A stretch of DNA of 64,000 nucleotides from assembly GCF_019049625.1 (NCBI RefSeq), contig NZ_JAFMOY010000128.1, forward strand, positions 179,550 through 243,549. Direction: 5' to 3'. Positions 54,581 through 64,000 of this stretch are shown here, in pieces. Position numbers and translations under genes: made by a program. This DNA comes from Rahnella ecdela (lineage in GTDB: Bacteria > Pseudomonadota > Gammaproteobacteria > Enterobacterales > Enterobacteriaceae). The notes under the pieces are model-generated. The model saw only the letters and a program-made list of their open reading frames with translations, did no database searches and was not told the DNA's origin. How positions within the stretch are numbered: position 1 is the first letter of the stretch; each line of letters opens with the position of its first letter.

Positions 54581-56449
54581 ATGAGCACTGAACATAAACG
54601 GTCACTCCCAGCAGTAACCCTGGCCGCCATTGGTGTGGTCTATGGCGACATTGGTACCAGTCCTCTCTATACCTTAAGAGAGTGTTTTTCCGGTCATTAT
54701 GGTTTCAACGTTGAACCCAGCGTCGTTTTTGGTTTTCTTTCTCTGATTTTCTGGATGTTAATCCTCATTGTTTCGCTCAAGTACCTCACTTACGTGATGC
54801 GGGCGGACAATGCAGGCGAGGGCGGTATTCTGACGCTGATGTCCCTGGCGGGCAGAAACACCTCGGCACGAACCACCGCCGTACTGGTCATTCTCGGCCT
54901 GATCGGGGGAAGCTTCTTCTATGGTGAAGTGGTGATTACCCCGGCTATTTCTGTTCTTTCCGCGATGGAAGGTCTGGAGATCGCAGCGCCTTCACTTGAT
55001 CCTTATATCGTCCCTCTTTCTATTACTGTCCTGACACTGCTTTTCATTATTCAAAAACACGGTACCGGCATCGTGGGCAAACTGTTTGCGCCGGTGATGT
55101 TACTGTGGTTCCTGACGCTGGCTGTGCTTGGCGTCAACAGCATCATGCAGAATCCTGAAGTACTGCGCGCCATGAACCCGATGTGGGCGGTTAACTTCTT
55201 TATCGAACATAAGTCGTTTTCCTTCCTGGCACTCGGCGCGGTAGTTCTGTCGATTACCGGTGTGGAAGCGCTGTATGCGGATATGGGCCACTTCGGGAAA
55301 TTCCCGATCCGTCTGGCCTGGTTCACCGTCGTGCTGCCTTCTCTGGTGCTGAACTATTTCGGTCAGGGCGCCTTGCTGCTTAAAGACCCGGAGTCGATTA
55401 AAAACCCGTTCTTCCTGCTGGCGCCTGACTGGGCTCTGATCCCGTTACTGGTGCTGGCGACGCTGGCGACTATTATCGCCTCTCAGGCTGTTATCTCCGG
55501 CGTGTTCTCCCTGACCCGTCAGGCGGTGCGTCTGGGCTATCTGCCGCCAATGCGCATTATTCACACCTCAGAAATGGAAGCGGGCCAGATTTATATCCCG
55601 GCCATTAACTGGCTGCTGTATTTTGCGGTGGTTATCGTTATCGCCAGCTTCGAACATTCCAGCAATCTGGCGGCGGCGTATGGTATCGCCGTGACCGGTA
55701 CGATGGTGCTGACCAGCATTCTTTCCTGTACGGTAGCCCTCAAAAACTGGCACTGGAAACCATTCCTGGTCGGGATTTTGCTGATCGGTCTGCTGTTTAT
55801 AGATATCCCGCTGTTCGCGGCGAATGCCACGAAACTGTTCTCCGGTGGCTGGTTGCCACTGACCCTGGGTCTGTGCATGTTTATCGTCATGACCACCTGG
55901 AAAAGCGAGCGCTTCCGCCTTATGCGTCGCATGAACGAGCACGGCAATTCTCTGGAAGCGATGATCGCGTCTCTGGAGAAATCACCGCCGGTTCGTGTTC
56001 CGGGAACCGCGGTCTACATGTCGCGCGCCATCAACGTCATACCCTTTGCCTTGCTGCATAACCTTAAGCACAACAAAGTGTTGCATGAGCGTGTGGTATT
56101 GCTGACGTTACGCACCGAAGATGCGCCTTATGTGCATAACGTCCGGCGCGTCACCATTGAGCAGCTTTCGCCGACATTCTGGCGTGTGGTGGCGAGTTAC
56201 GGATTTAAAGAGACGCCAAATGTGGAAGAAGTGTTCCACCGCTGCGGTCTGGAAGGGTTGCCCTGCAGGATGATGGAAACCTCATTCTTTATGTCACATG
56301 AATCGCTGATCCTGACCAAACGCCCGTGGTATCTCTACTTCCGTGGCAAACTCTTTATGGCGCTCAGCCGTAACGCCTTGCGCGCACCGGATCAGTTTGA
56401 AATACCGCCGAACCGCGTGATCGAACTCGGTACACAGGTAGAAATTTAA
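54581..56449 (+). CDS. kup: Kup, low-affinity K+/H+ symporter
   Basis: A 622-residue KUP/HAK/KT transporter, the same length as E. coli Kup. I choose ATG 54581 ([18 protein letters not shown]); the 30-codon upstream extension has no family match. The first membrane helix carries [15 protein letters not shown], the KUP hallmark, and about 12 hydrophobic segments occupy residues ~10-430, followed by a cytoplasmic tail. It takes up potassium (and caesium) with protons, mainly at acid pH. A strong terminator follows. Confidence 0.96.
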   Translation: MSTEHKRSLPAVTLAAIGVVYGDIGTSPLYTLRECFSGHYGFNVEPSVVFGFLSLIFWMLILIVSLKYLTYVMRADNAGEGGILTLMSLAGRNTSARTTAVLVILGLIGGSFFYGEVVITPAISVLSAMEGLEIAAPSLDPYIVPLSITVLTLLFIIQKHGTGIVGKLFAPVMLLWFLTLAVLGVNSIMQNPEVLRAMNPMWAVNFFIEHKSFSFLALGAVVLSITGVEALYADMGHFGKFPIRLAWFTVVLPSLVLNYFGQGALLLKDPESIKNPFFLLAPDWALIPLLVLATLATIIASQAVISGVFSLTRQAVRLGYLPPMRIIHTSEMEAGQIYIPAINWLLYFAVVIVIASFEHSSNLAAAYGIAVTGTMVLTSILSCTVALKNWHWKPFLVGILLIGLLFIDIPLFAANATKLFSGGWLPLTLGLCMFIVMTTWKSERFRLMRRMNEHGNSLEAMIASLEKSPPVRVPGTAVYMSRAINVIPFALLHNLKHNKVLHERVVLLTLRTEDAPYVHNVRRVTIEQLSPTFWRVVASYGFKETPNVEEVFHRCGLEGLPCRMMETSFFMSHESLILTKRPWYLYFRGKLFMALSRNALRAPDQFEIPPNRVIELGTQVEI

Positions 56450-56468
56450 CGCTTATTTCTGCCTGCCA

Positions 56469-56497
56469 CAGGGCACCCTCGGGTGCCCTGTTATATT
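56469..56497 (+). terminator. kup terminator
   Basis: Perfect 10-bp stem CAGGGCACCC / GGGTGCCCTG with a 2-base centre (so a 4-base effective loop), then TTATATTT. Confidence 0.82.
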
Positions 56498-56557
56498 TCG
56501 TCCTCCCTGTAATAAATCACCAAACTCAAATTTCCCTACCGTTTATGAATGATTCAG

Positions 56558-56569
56558 CGAAACGTTTCG
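56558..56569. promoter_or_regulatory. RbsR operator (upstream copy)
   Basis: CGAAACGTTTCG, a LacI/RbsR-type dyad with a central CG, identical to the core of the downstream copy and 79 bases from it. Confidence 0.75.
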
Positions 56570-56598
56570 ACGCTGATCACAATTCCATCACAACGCCG

Positions 56599-56626
56599 TT
56601 GCCATGTCCGGTTAACTTTATAAACT
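56599..56626 (+). promoter_or_regulatory. rbsD operon promoter
   Basis: TTGCCA, a 16-base spacer and TAAACT. The downstream RbsR palindrome covers the expected start site, so bound RbsR would block the promoter. Confidence 0.6.
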
Positions 56627-56634
56627 CATCAGTG

Positions 56635-56650
56635 AGCGAAACGTTTCGCT
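56635..56650. promoter_or_regulatory. RbsR operator (promoter-proximal copy)
   Basis: A perfect 16-base palindrome AGCGAAACGTTTCGCT, close to the RbsR operator of E. coli, just upstream of rbsD. Ribose-bound RbsR is expected to release it. Confidence 0.88.
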
Positions 56651-56663
56651 GTAGGAGTTCACA

Positions 56664-57083
56664 ATGAAGAAGTCACCGCTGTTAAATGCCGAAATCTCAA
56701 ATGTTATTGCCCGGTTAGGTCACACCGATCAGCTGGTTATTGGCGATGCCGGACTTCCGGTGCCAGCAGCTTGCCAACGCATCGATCTGGCGCTAACCCA
56801 GGGAGTCCCCACCTTTTTACAAGTCTTAGAGGTAGTGACACATGAGATGCAGGTTGAGCGGGCTATCCTCGCAGAGGAAATCCTCACTAAAAATCCTCAA
56901 CTCCATGAAGCCTTGCTCGCCCAATTGACACAACTCGAACAACACCAGGGAAATACCATTGCTTTGGATTACGTCAGTCATGAGGCATTCAAAGCGCAAA
57001 GCGAAAAAAGTCGGGCTGTGATCCGCAGCGGGGAATGTTCGCCATACGCGAACGTTATTCTGTGTGCTGGCGTAACCTTCTGA
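56664..57083 (+). CDS. rbsD: D-ribose pyranase RbsD
   Basis: A 139-residue enzyme (same length as E. coli) converting beta-ribopyranose to the furanose form used by RbsK. The N-terminal [27 protein letters not shown] holds the active-site histidine (H20 in the RLGHTD string), and the C-terminal [17 protein letters not shown] contributes the tyrosine. It is the first gene of rbsDACBK(R) and follows the operator/promoter region closely. Confidence 0.97.
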   Translation: MKKSPLLNAEISNVIARLGHTDQLVIGDAGLPVPAACQRIDLALTQGVPTFLQVLEVVTHEMQVERAILAEEILTKNPQLHEALLAQLTQLEQHQGNTIALDYVSHEAFKAQSEKSRAVIRSGECSPYANVILCAGVTF

Positions 57084-57090
57084 GGCCTTT

Positions 57091-58596
57091 ATGCAACCTT
57101 TGCTGCAACTGACAGGCATTGATAAAGCCTTTCCCGGCGTAAAAGCACTTTCCGGCGCGGCGCTCAGCGTCTATCCGGGACGTGTGATGGCGCTGGTGGG
57201 AGAAAACGGCGCGGGCAAGTCCACCATGATGAAAGTGCTGACCGGCATCTACCAGAAAGATGCCGGCTCAGTTCATTTTCTTGGCAAGGAAGCGGCGTTC
57301 AATGGCCCTAAGGCTTCTCAGGAAGCCGGAATTGGCATCATCCATCAGGAACTGAACCTGATCCCTCAGCTGACCATCGCTGAGAATATTTTCCTCGGCC
57401 GTGAGTTTGTGAACGGTTTTGGCCGCATCAACTGGAAAAAGATGTATGCCGAAGCCGATAAACTGCTGGCGCGCCTGAATCTGCGCTACAAAAGCGATCG
57501 TCTGGTCGGTGAATTGTCTATTGGTGACCAGCAGATGGTCGAAATTGCCAAGGTGCTGAGCTTTGAATCCAAAGTCATCATCATGGATGAACCGACGGAT
57601 GCCTTGACCGACACTGAAACCGCCTCTTTATTTAGCGTGATCCGCGAGCTGAAAGCTGCCGGTTGTGGCGTGGTGTATATCTCCCACCGCATGAAAGAAA
57701 TCTTTGAAATATGCGATGACGTGACGGTATTCCGTGACGGGCAGTTTATCGCTGAGCGTCCGGTCAGTTCGCTGGAAGAAGACACGCTGATTGAAATGAT
57801 GGTCGGCCGTCGCCTCGAAGAACAATACCCGCGTATTAACCATCAGCGTGGTGCGCTGCGTTTGCAGGTGCGCGATGTCAGCGGGCCTGGGGTGGATAAC
57901 GTCAGCTTTGATCTGCACAGCGGCGAAATTCTGGGGATTTCCGGTTTGATGGGCGCAGGTCGTACCGAACTGATGAAAATTCTCTACGGCGCATTACCGC
58001 GTAAAAGTGGCTATGTTGCGCTTGATGGCCGCGAAGTCGTGACGCGCTCGCCTCAGGACGGACTGGCAAACGGCATCGTGTATATCTCCGAAGACCGTAA
58101 GCGCGATGGTTTAGTACTTGGGATGTCCGTGAAAGAGAACATGTCGCTGACCGCGCTGCGTTATTTCAGCCACGGCGGCGGACGCCTGAAACATGCGGAA
58201 GAACAGCAGGCTGTCGGCGATTTTATCCGCCTCTTCAATATTAAAACGCCGTCGATGATGCAGACCATTGGCCTGCTTTCCGGTGGTAATCAGCAAAAAG
58301 TGGCGATTGCCCGCGGGTTAATGACGCGGCCAAAAGTTCTGATCCTCGACGAACCGACGCGCGGCGTTGACGTCGGTGCCAAAAAAGAGATTTACCAGCT
58401 TATAAACCAATTCAAGCGCGAAGGGCTGAGCATCATTTTGGTTTCCTCAGAAATGCCGGAAGTGATCGGTATGAGTGACCGTGTTCTGGTGATGCATGAA
58501 GGTCATTTAAGCGGTGAATTCCCGATAGAACAGGCTACGCAAGAAGTGTTGATGGCAGCCGCTGTCGGCAAGAAATACGGCGTGACGCAGGAGTAA
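57091..58596 (+). CDS. rbsA: ribose ABC transporter ATP-binding protein RbsA
   Basis: A 501-residue protein with two fused ABC ATPase domains, as in E. coli RbsA. Domain 1 has Walker [10 protein letters not shown] (~37-45) and signature LSIGDQQMV; Walker B reads [10 protein letters not shown]. Domain 2 has the degenerate Walker A region [10 protein letters not shown] and signature LSGGNQQKV with [13 protein letters not shown]. It powers ribose import through RbsC. It begins seven bases after rbsD and ends six bases before rbsC. Confidence 0.98.
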   Translation: MQPLLQLTGIDKAFPGVKALSGAALSVYPGRVMALVGENGAGKSTMMKVLTGIYQKDAGSVHFLGKEAAFNGPKASQEAGIGIIHQELNLIPQLTIAENIFLGREFVNGFGRINWKKMYAEADKLLARLNLRYKSDRLVGELSIGDQQMVEIAKVLSFESKVIIMDEPTDALTDTETASLFSVIRELKAAGCGVVYISHRMKEIFEICDDVTVFRDGQFIAERPVSSLEEDTLIEMMVGRRLEEQYPRINHQRGALRLQVRDVSGPGVDNVSFDLHSGEILGISGLMGAGRTELMKILYGALPRKSGYVALDGREVVTRSPQDGLANGIVYISEDRKRDGLVLGMSVKENMSLTALRYFSHGGGRLKHAEEQQAVGDFIRLFNIKTPSMMQTIGLLSGGNQQKVAIARGLMTRPKVLILDEPTRGVDVGAKKEIYQLINQFKREGLSIILVSSEMPEVIGMSDRVLVMHEGHLSGEFPIEQATQEVLMAAAVGKKYGVTQE

Positions 58597-58602
58597 TCAG
58601 AT

Positions 58603-59574
58603 ATGAGTTCTCAGACATTGCCAGCCAAAAAGCGCTGGATCAGTAAAGAGTGGTTGTTGGAGCAAAAGTCTCTGATTGCGCTGCTGGTGTTGATTGCCGT
58701 GGTTTCTTCCATGAGCCCGAATTTCTTCACGCTTAATAACCTGTTTAACATTCTTCAGCAGACGTCGGTCAACGCCATTATGGCGGTCGGCATGACCCTG
58801 GTGATCCTCACCTCCGGCATTGATTTGTCCGTCGGCTCTTTGCTGGCGCTGACCGGCGCGGTAGCGGCCTCGATTGTCGGGCTGGAAGTGAATGCGTTAG
58901 TCGCGGTTGCGGGCGCGCTGGCGCTCGGTGCCGCCGTTGGTGCGGTAACCGGTATGATTGTCGCCAAAGGCAAAGTGCAGGCGTTCATCGCCACGCTGGT
59001 CATGATGTTGCTGCTGCGCGGTATCACGATGGTGTATACCAACGGCAGCCCGATCAGCACCGGTTTTAATGATATCGCCGATGTCTTTGGCTGGTTTGGT
59101 ATTGGTCGCCCGCTGGGTATCCCGACGCCGGTCTGGCTGATGGCGGTGGTATTTATTGCGGCCTGGTACATGCTGCATCACACCCGCTTAGGACGTTATA
59201 TCTACGCGCTGGGCGGTAACGAATCCGCAACGCGCCTGTCAGGTATCAGCGTCGATAAAGTCAAAATTATCGTCTACTCCCTGTGTGGTTTGTTGGCGGC
59301 TCTGGCCAGTATCATCGAAGTGGCGCGCTTGTCTTCTGCGCAGCCTAACGCAGGTACAGGTTATGAGCTCGATGCGATTGCCGCGGTGGTATTAGGGGGA
59401 ACCAGCCTGTCCGGCGGTAAAGGACGCATTGTCGGAACGCTGATCGGGGCACTGATCCTTGGCTTCCTGAATAACGGTTTGAACTTATTAGGTGTTTCTT
59501 CCTACTACCAGATGATCGTAAAAGCAGTTGTCATCCTGCTGGCGGTACTGGTGGATAACAAAAGCAACAAATAA
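58603..59574 (+). CDS. rbsC: ribose ABC transporter permease RbsC
   Basis: A 323-residue permease with about 10 membrane segments (E. coli RbsC 321 aa). Family landmarks are [42 protein letters not shown] and [18 protein letters not shown], each of which I cite only by short pieces. It forms the channel with RbsA. It begins six bases after rbsA and precedes rbsB by about 23 bases. Confidence 0.98.
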   Translation: MSSQTLPAKKRWISKEWLLEQKSLIALLVLIAVVSSMSPNFFTLNNLFNILQQTSVNAIMAVGMTLVILTSGIDLSVGSLLALTGAVAASIVGLEVNALVAVAGALALGAAVGAVTGMIVAKGKVQAFIATLVMMLLLRGITMVYTNGSPISTGFNDIADVFGWFGIGRPLGIPTPVWLMAVVFIAAWYMLHHTRLGRYIYALGGNESATRLSGISVDKVKIIVYSLCGLLAALASIIEVARLSSAQPNAGTGYELDAIAAVVLGGTSLSGGKGRIVGTLIGALILGFLNNGLNLLGVSSYYQMIVKAVVILLAVLVDNKSNK

Positions 59575-59597
59575 CCTCTCCTACAGGACTTATGACC

Positions 59598-60488
59598 ATG
59601 AATATGAAAAAACTGGCTGTCTGGGTTTCCGCCGCAGCGATCACCGCTTCTTTCAGTGCTAACGTTCTGGCAAAAGACACCATTGCGCTGGTTGTTTCCA
59701 CTCTGAACAACCCGTTCTTCGTTTCCATGAAAGACGGCGCTCAAAAAGAAGCGGACAAACTGGGCTACAACCTGGTGGTGCTTGATTCTCAGAACAACCC
59801 GGCGAAAGAACTGGCTAACGTGCAGGACCTGACCGTTCGCGGCACCAAGCTGATGCTCATCAACCCGACGGATTCTGACGCGGTAGGCAACGCTGTGGCA
59901 ATGGCTAACCAGGCGAAAATCCCGGTGATCACCCTTGACCGTCAGGCAACTAAAGGCGTTGTCGCCAGCCACGTGGCTTCTGATAATGCCTTCGGCGGCA
60001 AAATGGCCGGTGATTACATCGCCAAGAAATTGGGCGAAAATGCCAAAGTTATCGAACTGGAAGGTATTGCCGGAACATCCGTTGCCCGTGAACGTGGTAA
60101 AGGGTTCGCTCAGGCAGCTGAAAAACATCATTTCCAGATCCTCGCCAGCCAGCCTGCTGATTTTGACCGTACTAAAGGCCTGAACGTCATGCAGAACCTG
60201 CTGACCGCGCATCAGGACGTACAGGCTGTTTTCGCTCAGAACGATGAAATGGCGCTGGGTGCATTGCGCGCCCTGCAGACTGCCGGTAAAACAGATGTTC
60301 TGGTTGTCGGTTTTGACGGCACCGAAGACGGCATCAAAGCGGTTAACAGCGGCAAAATGGGCGCGACCGTGGCACAACGTCCTGAACAAATCGGCGTGAT
60401 TGGTGTGCAGACCGCTGACAAAGTGCTGAAAGGCGAGAAAGTGCCGGCTGTTATCCCTGTTGATTTGAAACTGGTTGCTCAGCCGTAA
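59598..60488 (+). CDS. rbsB: periplasmic D-ribose-binding protein RbsB
   Basis: A 296-residue binding protein, the same length as E. coli. Start ATG 59598 is nine bases after AGGA; the ATG two codons upstream is only three bases from it and is rejected. The signal peptide is ~1-25 ([10 protein letters not shown]...NVLA), and the mature protein starts [17 protein letters not shown]. Ribose contacts expected in the family are visible (N in [31 protein letters not shown]). It feeds RbsAC and, in E. coli, the chemoreceptor Trg. Confidence 0.98.
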   Translation: MNMKKLAVWVSAAAITASFSANVLAKDTIALVVSTLNNPFFVSMKDGAQKEADKLGYNLVVLDSQNNPAKELANVQDLTVRGTKLMLINPTDSDAVGNAVAMANQAKIPVITLDRQATKGVVASHVASDNAFGGKMAGDYIAKKLGENAKVIELEGIAGTSVARERGKGFAQAAEKHHFQILASQPADFDRTKGLNVMQNLLTAHQDVQAVFAQNDEMALGALRALQTAGKTDVLVVGFDGTEDGIKAVNSGKMGATVAQRPEQIGVIGVQTADKVLKGEKVPAVIPVDLKLVAQP

Positions 60489-60556
60489 TACCCTCTTTCT
60501 CTACGCTGTCACAGCGCCTCTGTTATGGGGGCGCTATTTAACTCAGGGATCTCCAC

Positions 60557-61486
60557 ATGAAGACAGGCAAACTGGTGGTACTCGGCAGTATCAACGCGGA
60601 CCACATTCTGAATATCAACCACTTCCCGCAACCCGGCGAAACGGTTATCGGTAAGCAATACACCGTAGCCTTTGGCGGTAAAGGGGCGAATCAGGCAGTT
60701 GCCGCCGGTCGCAGTGGCGCTGATATTTCTTTTATTGCCTGTGTGGGAGATGACGATATTGGCGAGCGTGTTCGAAAACAGTTGGCCAGTGACCATATTG
60801 ATACGCAACCCATTGAAGCCATAAAGGACACCACCACCGGCGTCGCGCTGATTTTCGTGAATGCGGAAGGTGAGAACGTTATTGGCATTGATGCGGGAGC
60901 GAATAAAGCTGTTACGCCAGAATATCTTGATCGCTATAAACAGCAGGTCATCGGCGCTTCTGCTTTATTAATGCAGCTGGAGTCGCCGCTCGAGACGGTG
61001 ATTGCGGCGGCGAAGATTGCCAAAGACAACGGCACCCAGGTGATCCTCAATCCTGCGCCGGCCTGTGAATTGCCCGATGAATTGCTGGCGCGTGTGGATA
61101 TGATCACCCCGAACGAGACCGAAGCGGAAAAACTGACCGGAATTAAAGTCGGCAGTAATGAAGATGCCGCACGTGCCGCGAAAGCGCTGCATGATAAAGG
61201 CATCGCGACAGTCATCATTACGTTGGGCAGTAAAGGTGTCTGGTTAAGCCAGAACGGTGAAGGCAAATTAGTCCCCGGTTTTTGCGTAAAAGCGGTGGAT
61301 ACTATTGCGGCTGGCGATACTTTTAACGGTGCGCTGGTGACTGCGTTACTGGAAGGCAAACCGATGGACAGCGCTGTGCGTTTTGCTCACGCCGCTGCGG
61401 CGATTGCCGTGACGCGTCCTGGTGCTCAGCCTTCCGTACCGTGGCGTAAAGAAATCGACGATTTTCTTGTACAACAGGAGGCCTGA
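60557..61486 (+). CDS. rbsK: ribokinase RbsK
   Basis: A 309-residue PfkB-family kinase (E. coli 309 aa) that phosphorylates ribose to ribose-5-phosphate. PfkB signature 1 is GGKGANQAVAAGR (~42-54). Signature 2 near the C-terminus is DTIAAGDTFNGALV, with the catalytic base aspartate in GAGD-type AAGD. It follows rbsB by 68 bases and ends exactly where rbsR begins. Confidence 0.98.
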   Translation: MKTGKLVVLGSINADHILNINHFPQPGETVIGKQYTVAFGGKGANQAVAAGRSGADISFIACVGDDDIGERVRKQLASDHIDTQPIEAIKDTTTGVALIFVNAEGENVIGIDAGANKAVTPEYLDRYKQQVIGASALLMQLESPLETVIAAAKIAKDNGTQVILNPAPACELPDELLARVDMITPNETEAEKLTGIKVGSNEDAARAAKALHDKGIATVIITLGSKGVWLSQNGEGKLVPGFCVKAVDTIAAGDTFNGALVTALLEGKPMDSAVRFAHAAAAIAVTRPGAQPSVPWRKEIDDFLVQQEA

Positions 61487-62497
61487 TTGGCCACCATGAA
61501 AGATGTCGCCCGCCTCGCGGGCGTTTCAACCTCGACAGTCTCCCATGTGATCAACAAGAATCGTTTTGTCAGTGAATCCATCGCTGACAAAGTGAATGCC
61601 GCCGTGGAACAACTCAACTATGCGCCTTCCGCGCTGGCCCGCAGCCTTAAACTGAACCAGACACGTACCCTCGGCATGTTGCTGACCGCCAGCAGTAACC
61701 CTTTCTATTCGGAAGTGGTGCGTGGCGTCGAGCGCAGTTGCTATGAGCGCGGATACAGCCTGATTTTGTGTAATACCGATAATGATGCAGAACGCATGAA
61801 CCGCAGCCTGGAAACGTTGCTGCAAAAGCGGGTCGACGGGCTGCTTATCATGTGTACGGAAAACCACCGGCCTTCGAAAGAAGCTATCAGCCGTTATCCG
61901 TCATTACCGATTGTGATGATGGATTGGTCACCTTTTGATGGTGCCATCGACATCATTCAGGATAACGCCCTGTTAGGCGGCGAAATGGCGACGGAGTATT
62001 TAATCCGTCAGGGCTACCAGCGTATTGCCTGCATTACCGGCCCTTTAGATAAAACCACCGCGCAGGAACGGCTGAGGGGTTATCGTCAGGCCATGAATAC
62101 AGCCGGGCTGAAGATTTTGCCCGGTTATGAAGTGAGTGGTGATTTTGAATTTGAAGGCGGATTAGCCGCCATGCAGGAGTTGCTGGCGTTGCCGGAACCT
62201 CCGCATGCTGTTTTTGCCGGTAACGACGCGATGGCGGTTGGCGTATATCAGGCGCTTTATCAGCGCGGGTTGCGTGTTCCTGATGATGTCGCGGTGATGG
62301 GTTACGATGATATCCAGCTGGCGCAATTCATGATGCCGCCGCTGACTACTATCCATCAGCCCAAAGACTCACTGGGCGAACTGGCCGTTGATGCTTTATT
62401 ACATCGGTTGCAGGACCCGGAGTCCGAACCGCAGGTTTTAGTGCTCACACCGGAACTTGTTGTGCGTCAGTCCGTCGGATCATTCATCGTCAACTAA
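61487..62497 (+). CDS. rbsR: RbsR, LacI-family repressor of ribose genes
   Basis: A 336-residue LacI-family regulator (E. coli 330 aa). The start is TTG at 61487, five bases after a full AGGAGG and directly after the rbsK stop; the ATG three codons later is too far from it. The helix-turn-helix is [20 protein letters not shown] (~4-23), then the hinge [10 protein letters not shown] and a periplasmic-binding-like sensor domain. It is expected to bind the two CGAAACGTTTCG sites before rbsD. The last 18 bases overlap the end of the convergent yieP. Confidence 0.96.
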   Translation: MATMKDVARLAGVSTSTVSHVINKNRFVSESIADKVNAAVEQLNYAPSALARSLKLNQTRTLGMLLTASSNPFYSEVVRGVERSCYERGYSLILCNTDNDAERMNRSLETLLQKRVDGLLIMCTENHRPSKEAISRYPSLPIVMMDWSPFDGAIDIIQDNALLGGEMATEYLIRQGYQRIACITGPLDKTTAQERLRGYRQAMNTAGLKILPGYEVSGDFEFEGGLAAMQELLALPEPPHAVFAGNDAMAVGVYQALYQRGLRVPDDVAVMGYDDIQLAQFMMPPLTTIHQPKDSLGELAVDALLHRLQDPESEPQVLVLTPELVVRQSVGSFIVN

Positions 62498-63169
62498 CAG
62501 ACTCTGGCATTCCAGACGGGCAGCATTGGCGTCACCGGCCATAATGGCGTCTGCCAGACGCTGATGATGTTCCAGCTTAATCACTTCATTGCCGGTAATC
62601 GCCCGAAAATAGCTCTGATACACCGAACTGAACAAATTAGAGAAAGACGTCAGGAAAGGATTCTTCCCCGCCTCATAGATAAGCTGATGAAACTGGGTAT
62701 CGACCGTTATCCAGCGTTCCCGATCAAAGCTGTTATGCAGCTGGCGCATTTCATACATATATAGAGAGAGCTGACGCTTTTGTTCCTGACTGGCCATGAG
62801 AGCTGCCAGGGCACAAGCCTGAGGTTCAAGTGCTCTGCGCAAAACAATGAAATGTGCCATCACCTGATCGAAGTTCTCGCGAGTCATCCACCAGGTCAGT
62901 AATTCCTGATCGAGAAAGTTCCAGCTCGATTGCGGCATTACACGGGTACCAATCCGCGGACGGGGTAAAAGCATGCCTTTTGCGGTCAGCGTTTTTACGG
63001 CTTCACGCACAGCTGTCCGGCTGACGCCAAAAATCTCCCCTAACTCATTCTCGCCAGGAAGTATTGCTCCTTCCTTATACTCGCCAGACAAAACGCGTTG
63101 CGCGATTTTCTCTGCCAGCAGATAAGAAAGATTGCGCTGAGCCGCTTGTTGATGTGCATTAAGTAGCAT
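62480..63169 (-). CDS. yieP: YieP, GntR/FCD-family transcriptional regulator
   Basis: A 229-residue FadR-subfamily GntR regulator (E. coli YieP 230 aa). The winged helix is ~15-80 ([21 protein letters not shown]), with an all-helical FCD domain following ([16 protein letters not shown]). It matches YieP by position, between rbs and the rRNA operon, and by sequence. In E. coli hsrA lies between rbsR and yieP; here hsrA is absent and the two genes overlap tail to tail by 18 bases. Its targets are poorly known. Confidence 0.92.
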   Translation of the reverse strand: MLLNAHQQAAQRNLSYLLAEKIAQRVLSGEYKEGAILPGENELGEIFGVSRTAVREAVKTLTAKGMLLPRPRIGTRVMPQSSWNFLDQELLTWWMTRENFDQVMAHFIVLRRALEPQACALAALMASQEQKRQLSLYMYEMRQLHNSFDRERWITVDTQFHQLIYEAGKNPFLTSFSNLFSSVYQSYFRAITGNEVIKLEHHQRLADAIMAGDANAARLECQSLLVDDE

Positions 63170-63330
63170 GTAAGGTATTCCTGAATGTCTTTCTCTTATT
63201 ATAAAGGAGAATTTACTCCAGGCTTTGGCCTAAAACTGGCGTGTTTTAGGTTGGAACCGGGTGTTAATTAACCATTTCGGGCAAAATTGTTGAATTTATG
63301 AACGGTCAGTAAATTATTTGAAATTAGGGG

Positions 63331-63358
63331 TTGCGGCCTTCTGAGAACTCCCTATAAT
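63331..63358 (+). promoter_or_regulatory. rrn P1 promoter
   Basis: TTGCGG, a 16-base spacer and a perfect TATAAT, followed by the GC-rich discriminator GCGCCTCCAC typical of stringently controlled rRNA promoters. Confidence 0.85.
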
Positions 63359-63440
63359 GCGCCTCCACTGACCGGGAACAACGACTGACAAGTCGCTCGG
63401 ACAGGAAGATAAAAAGTAGAATGTTCGAATGAATAATCTC

Positions 63441-63468
63441 TTGACTCTTCAGCGGGAAAACGTAATAT
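63441..63468 (+). promoter_or_regulatory. rrn P2 promoter
   Basis: TTGACT, a 16-base spacer and TAATAT, again followed by the GC-rich ACGCCTCCCG discriminator, 110 bases after P1. Confidence 0.85.
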
Positions 63469-63509
63469 ACGCCTCCCGCGCCGCATAAGATTCCTTGCGA
63501 ACCGCGGCA

Positions 63510-63521
63510 TGCTCTTTAACA
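63510..63521 (+). promoter_or_regulatory. rrn boxA antitermination site
   Basis: TGCTCTTTAACA, the NusB/S10-binding boxA of rRNA leaders. Confidence 0.9.
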
Positions 63522-63686
63522 ATTTATCAGACAATCTGTGTGGGCACTCACAAGACGATATCAGCCACTTCGGTGGCAAAAAATATCAAGTCTTAAAGAG
63601 TGACCAAGCAGTAATTCATTTAGTTGAATTATTACGAAAGTTAATTTTTGAGCACCGCTTAACTTGTTTAAGCAAATCGAACTTTT

Positions 63687-64000
63687 AATTGAAGAGTTTG
63701 ATCATGGCTCAGATTGAACGCTGGCGGCAGGCCTAACACATGCAAGTCGAGCGGCAGCGGGAAGTAGCTTGCTACTTTGCCGGCGAGCGGCGGACGGGTG
63801 AGTAATGTCTGGGAAACTGCCTGATGGAGGGGGATAACTACTGGAAACGGTAGCTAATACCGCATGACCTCGCAAGAGCAAAGTGGGGGACCTTCGGGCC
63901 TCACGCCATCGGATGTGCCCAGATGGGATTAGCTAGTAGGTGAGGTAATGGCTCACCTAGGCGACGATCCCTAGCTGGTCTGAGAGGATGACCAGCCACA
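63687..64000 (+). rRNA. rrs: 16S ribosomal RNA (5' part, cut by the window end)
   Basis: It begins AATTGAAGAGTTTGATCATG (the universal 16S 5' end) and continues through V1-V2 to the window edge. The highly conserved CTGGCGGCAGGCCTAACACA, GGCGGACGGGTGAGTAA and ATGGGATTAGCTAGTAGG stretches are present. The V1 loop and the GACCTCGCAAGAGC..GGGGGACC V2 stretch look like Rahnella/Serratia-type sequences. In E. coli the operon at this position is rrnC. Confidence 0.97.

Larger units (their letters stand above)
63170..63686 (+). promoter_or_regulatory. rRNA operon promoter and leader region
   Basis: This 517-base stretch holds the yieP promoter side, an AT-rich upstream zone (63250-63330) suited to UP-element and Fis binding, promoters P1 and P2, and the transcribed leader. 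boxA TGCTCTTTAACA is at 63510-63521, followed by a GTGTGGGCACTC boxB/boxC-like stretch and an ATATC/GATAT-bounded hairpin (63559-63589) in the RNase III processing area. Confidence 0.85.

Overview
This is a contiguous piece of a gamma-proteobacterial chromosome around the replication origin, from the order Enterobacterales. Gene order follows the E. coli K-12 oriC region closely: yidR-dgo-yidA-gyrB-recF-dnaN-dnaA // rpmH-rnpA-yidD-yidC-mnmE ... yieE-yieF-adeP-yieH ... phoU-pst ... glmS-glmU-atp-rsmG-mnmG-oriC-mioC-asnC-viaA-ravA // kup-rbs-yieP-rrs. The small differences point away from Escherichia. A membrane gluconate-type dehydrogenase operon lies next to mnmE where tnaCAB would be. An AtpB of 260 residues, short interspersed palindromes of the kind common in Yersinia and Serratia, and the start of the 16S rRNA all suggest Yersiniaceae, most likely Rahnella or a near relative (Ewingella, Rouxiella). 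The genus is an inference from memory of those genomes.

Layout. 1-156: tail of an unidentified + strand gene. 199-6373: yidR and the D-galactonate operon (dgoT, dgoD, dgoA, dgoK, dgoR, all - strand) with a paired operator upstream. 6633-13740: yidA, gyrB, recF, dnaN, dnaA (- strand). 13741-14435: divergent dnaA/rpmH control region with DnaA boxes. 14436-18291: rpmH, rnpA, yidD, yidC, mnmE (+). 18363-22193: three-subunit flavoprotein/cytochrome c dehydrogenase (-). 22542-24437: chemoreceptor with a sigma-28 type promoter (-). 24761-28376: yieE, yieF (+), adeP (-), yieH (+). 28366-29999: a dehydroshikimate-dehydratase-like TIM barrel (-) divergent from a TetR regulator (+). 30084-34747: phoU-pstBACS (-) with two Pho boxes. 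34964-39451: rluF, glmS, glmU (-). 39723-46644: the atp operon, nine genes (-). 47294-49934: rsmG and mnmG (-). 50028-50300: oriC. 50314-54308: mioC, asnC, viaA, ravA (-). 54581-61486: kup and rbsDACBK (+), then rbsR to 62497 (+). 62480-63169: yieP (-). 63331-64000: rRNA operon promoters, leader and the first ~314 bases of 16S rRNA.

How the genes work together. The core is replication and growth machinery: origin, initiator, clamp, gyrase, RecF, ATP synthase, ribosomal and tRNA-modification genes, and an rRNA operon. Around it sit nutrient modules: D-galactonate catabolism, periplasmic gluconate-type oxidation feeding electrons to the respiratory chain, ribose uptake, phosphate uptake, adenine uptake and potassium uptake. 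No prophage, CRISPR array, insertion sequence, tRNA gene or defence island was seen. I did not find a wholly new multi-gene system. The best leads are lineage-specific changes at conserved loci: altered oriC boxes, repeats inserted in dnaN-recF and pst, a shortened AtpB, loss of asnA beside asnC, a hairpin-rich glmU-glmS leader, and the dehydroshikimate-dehydratase/TetR pair.
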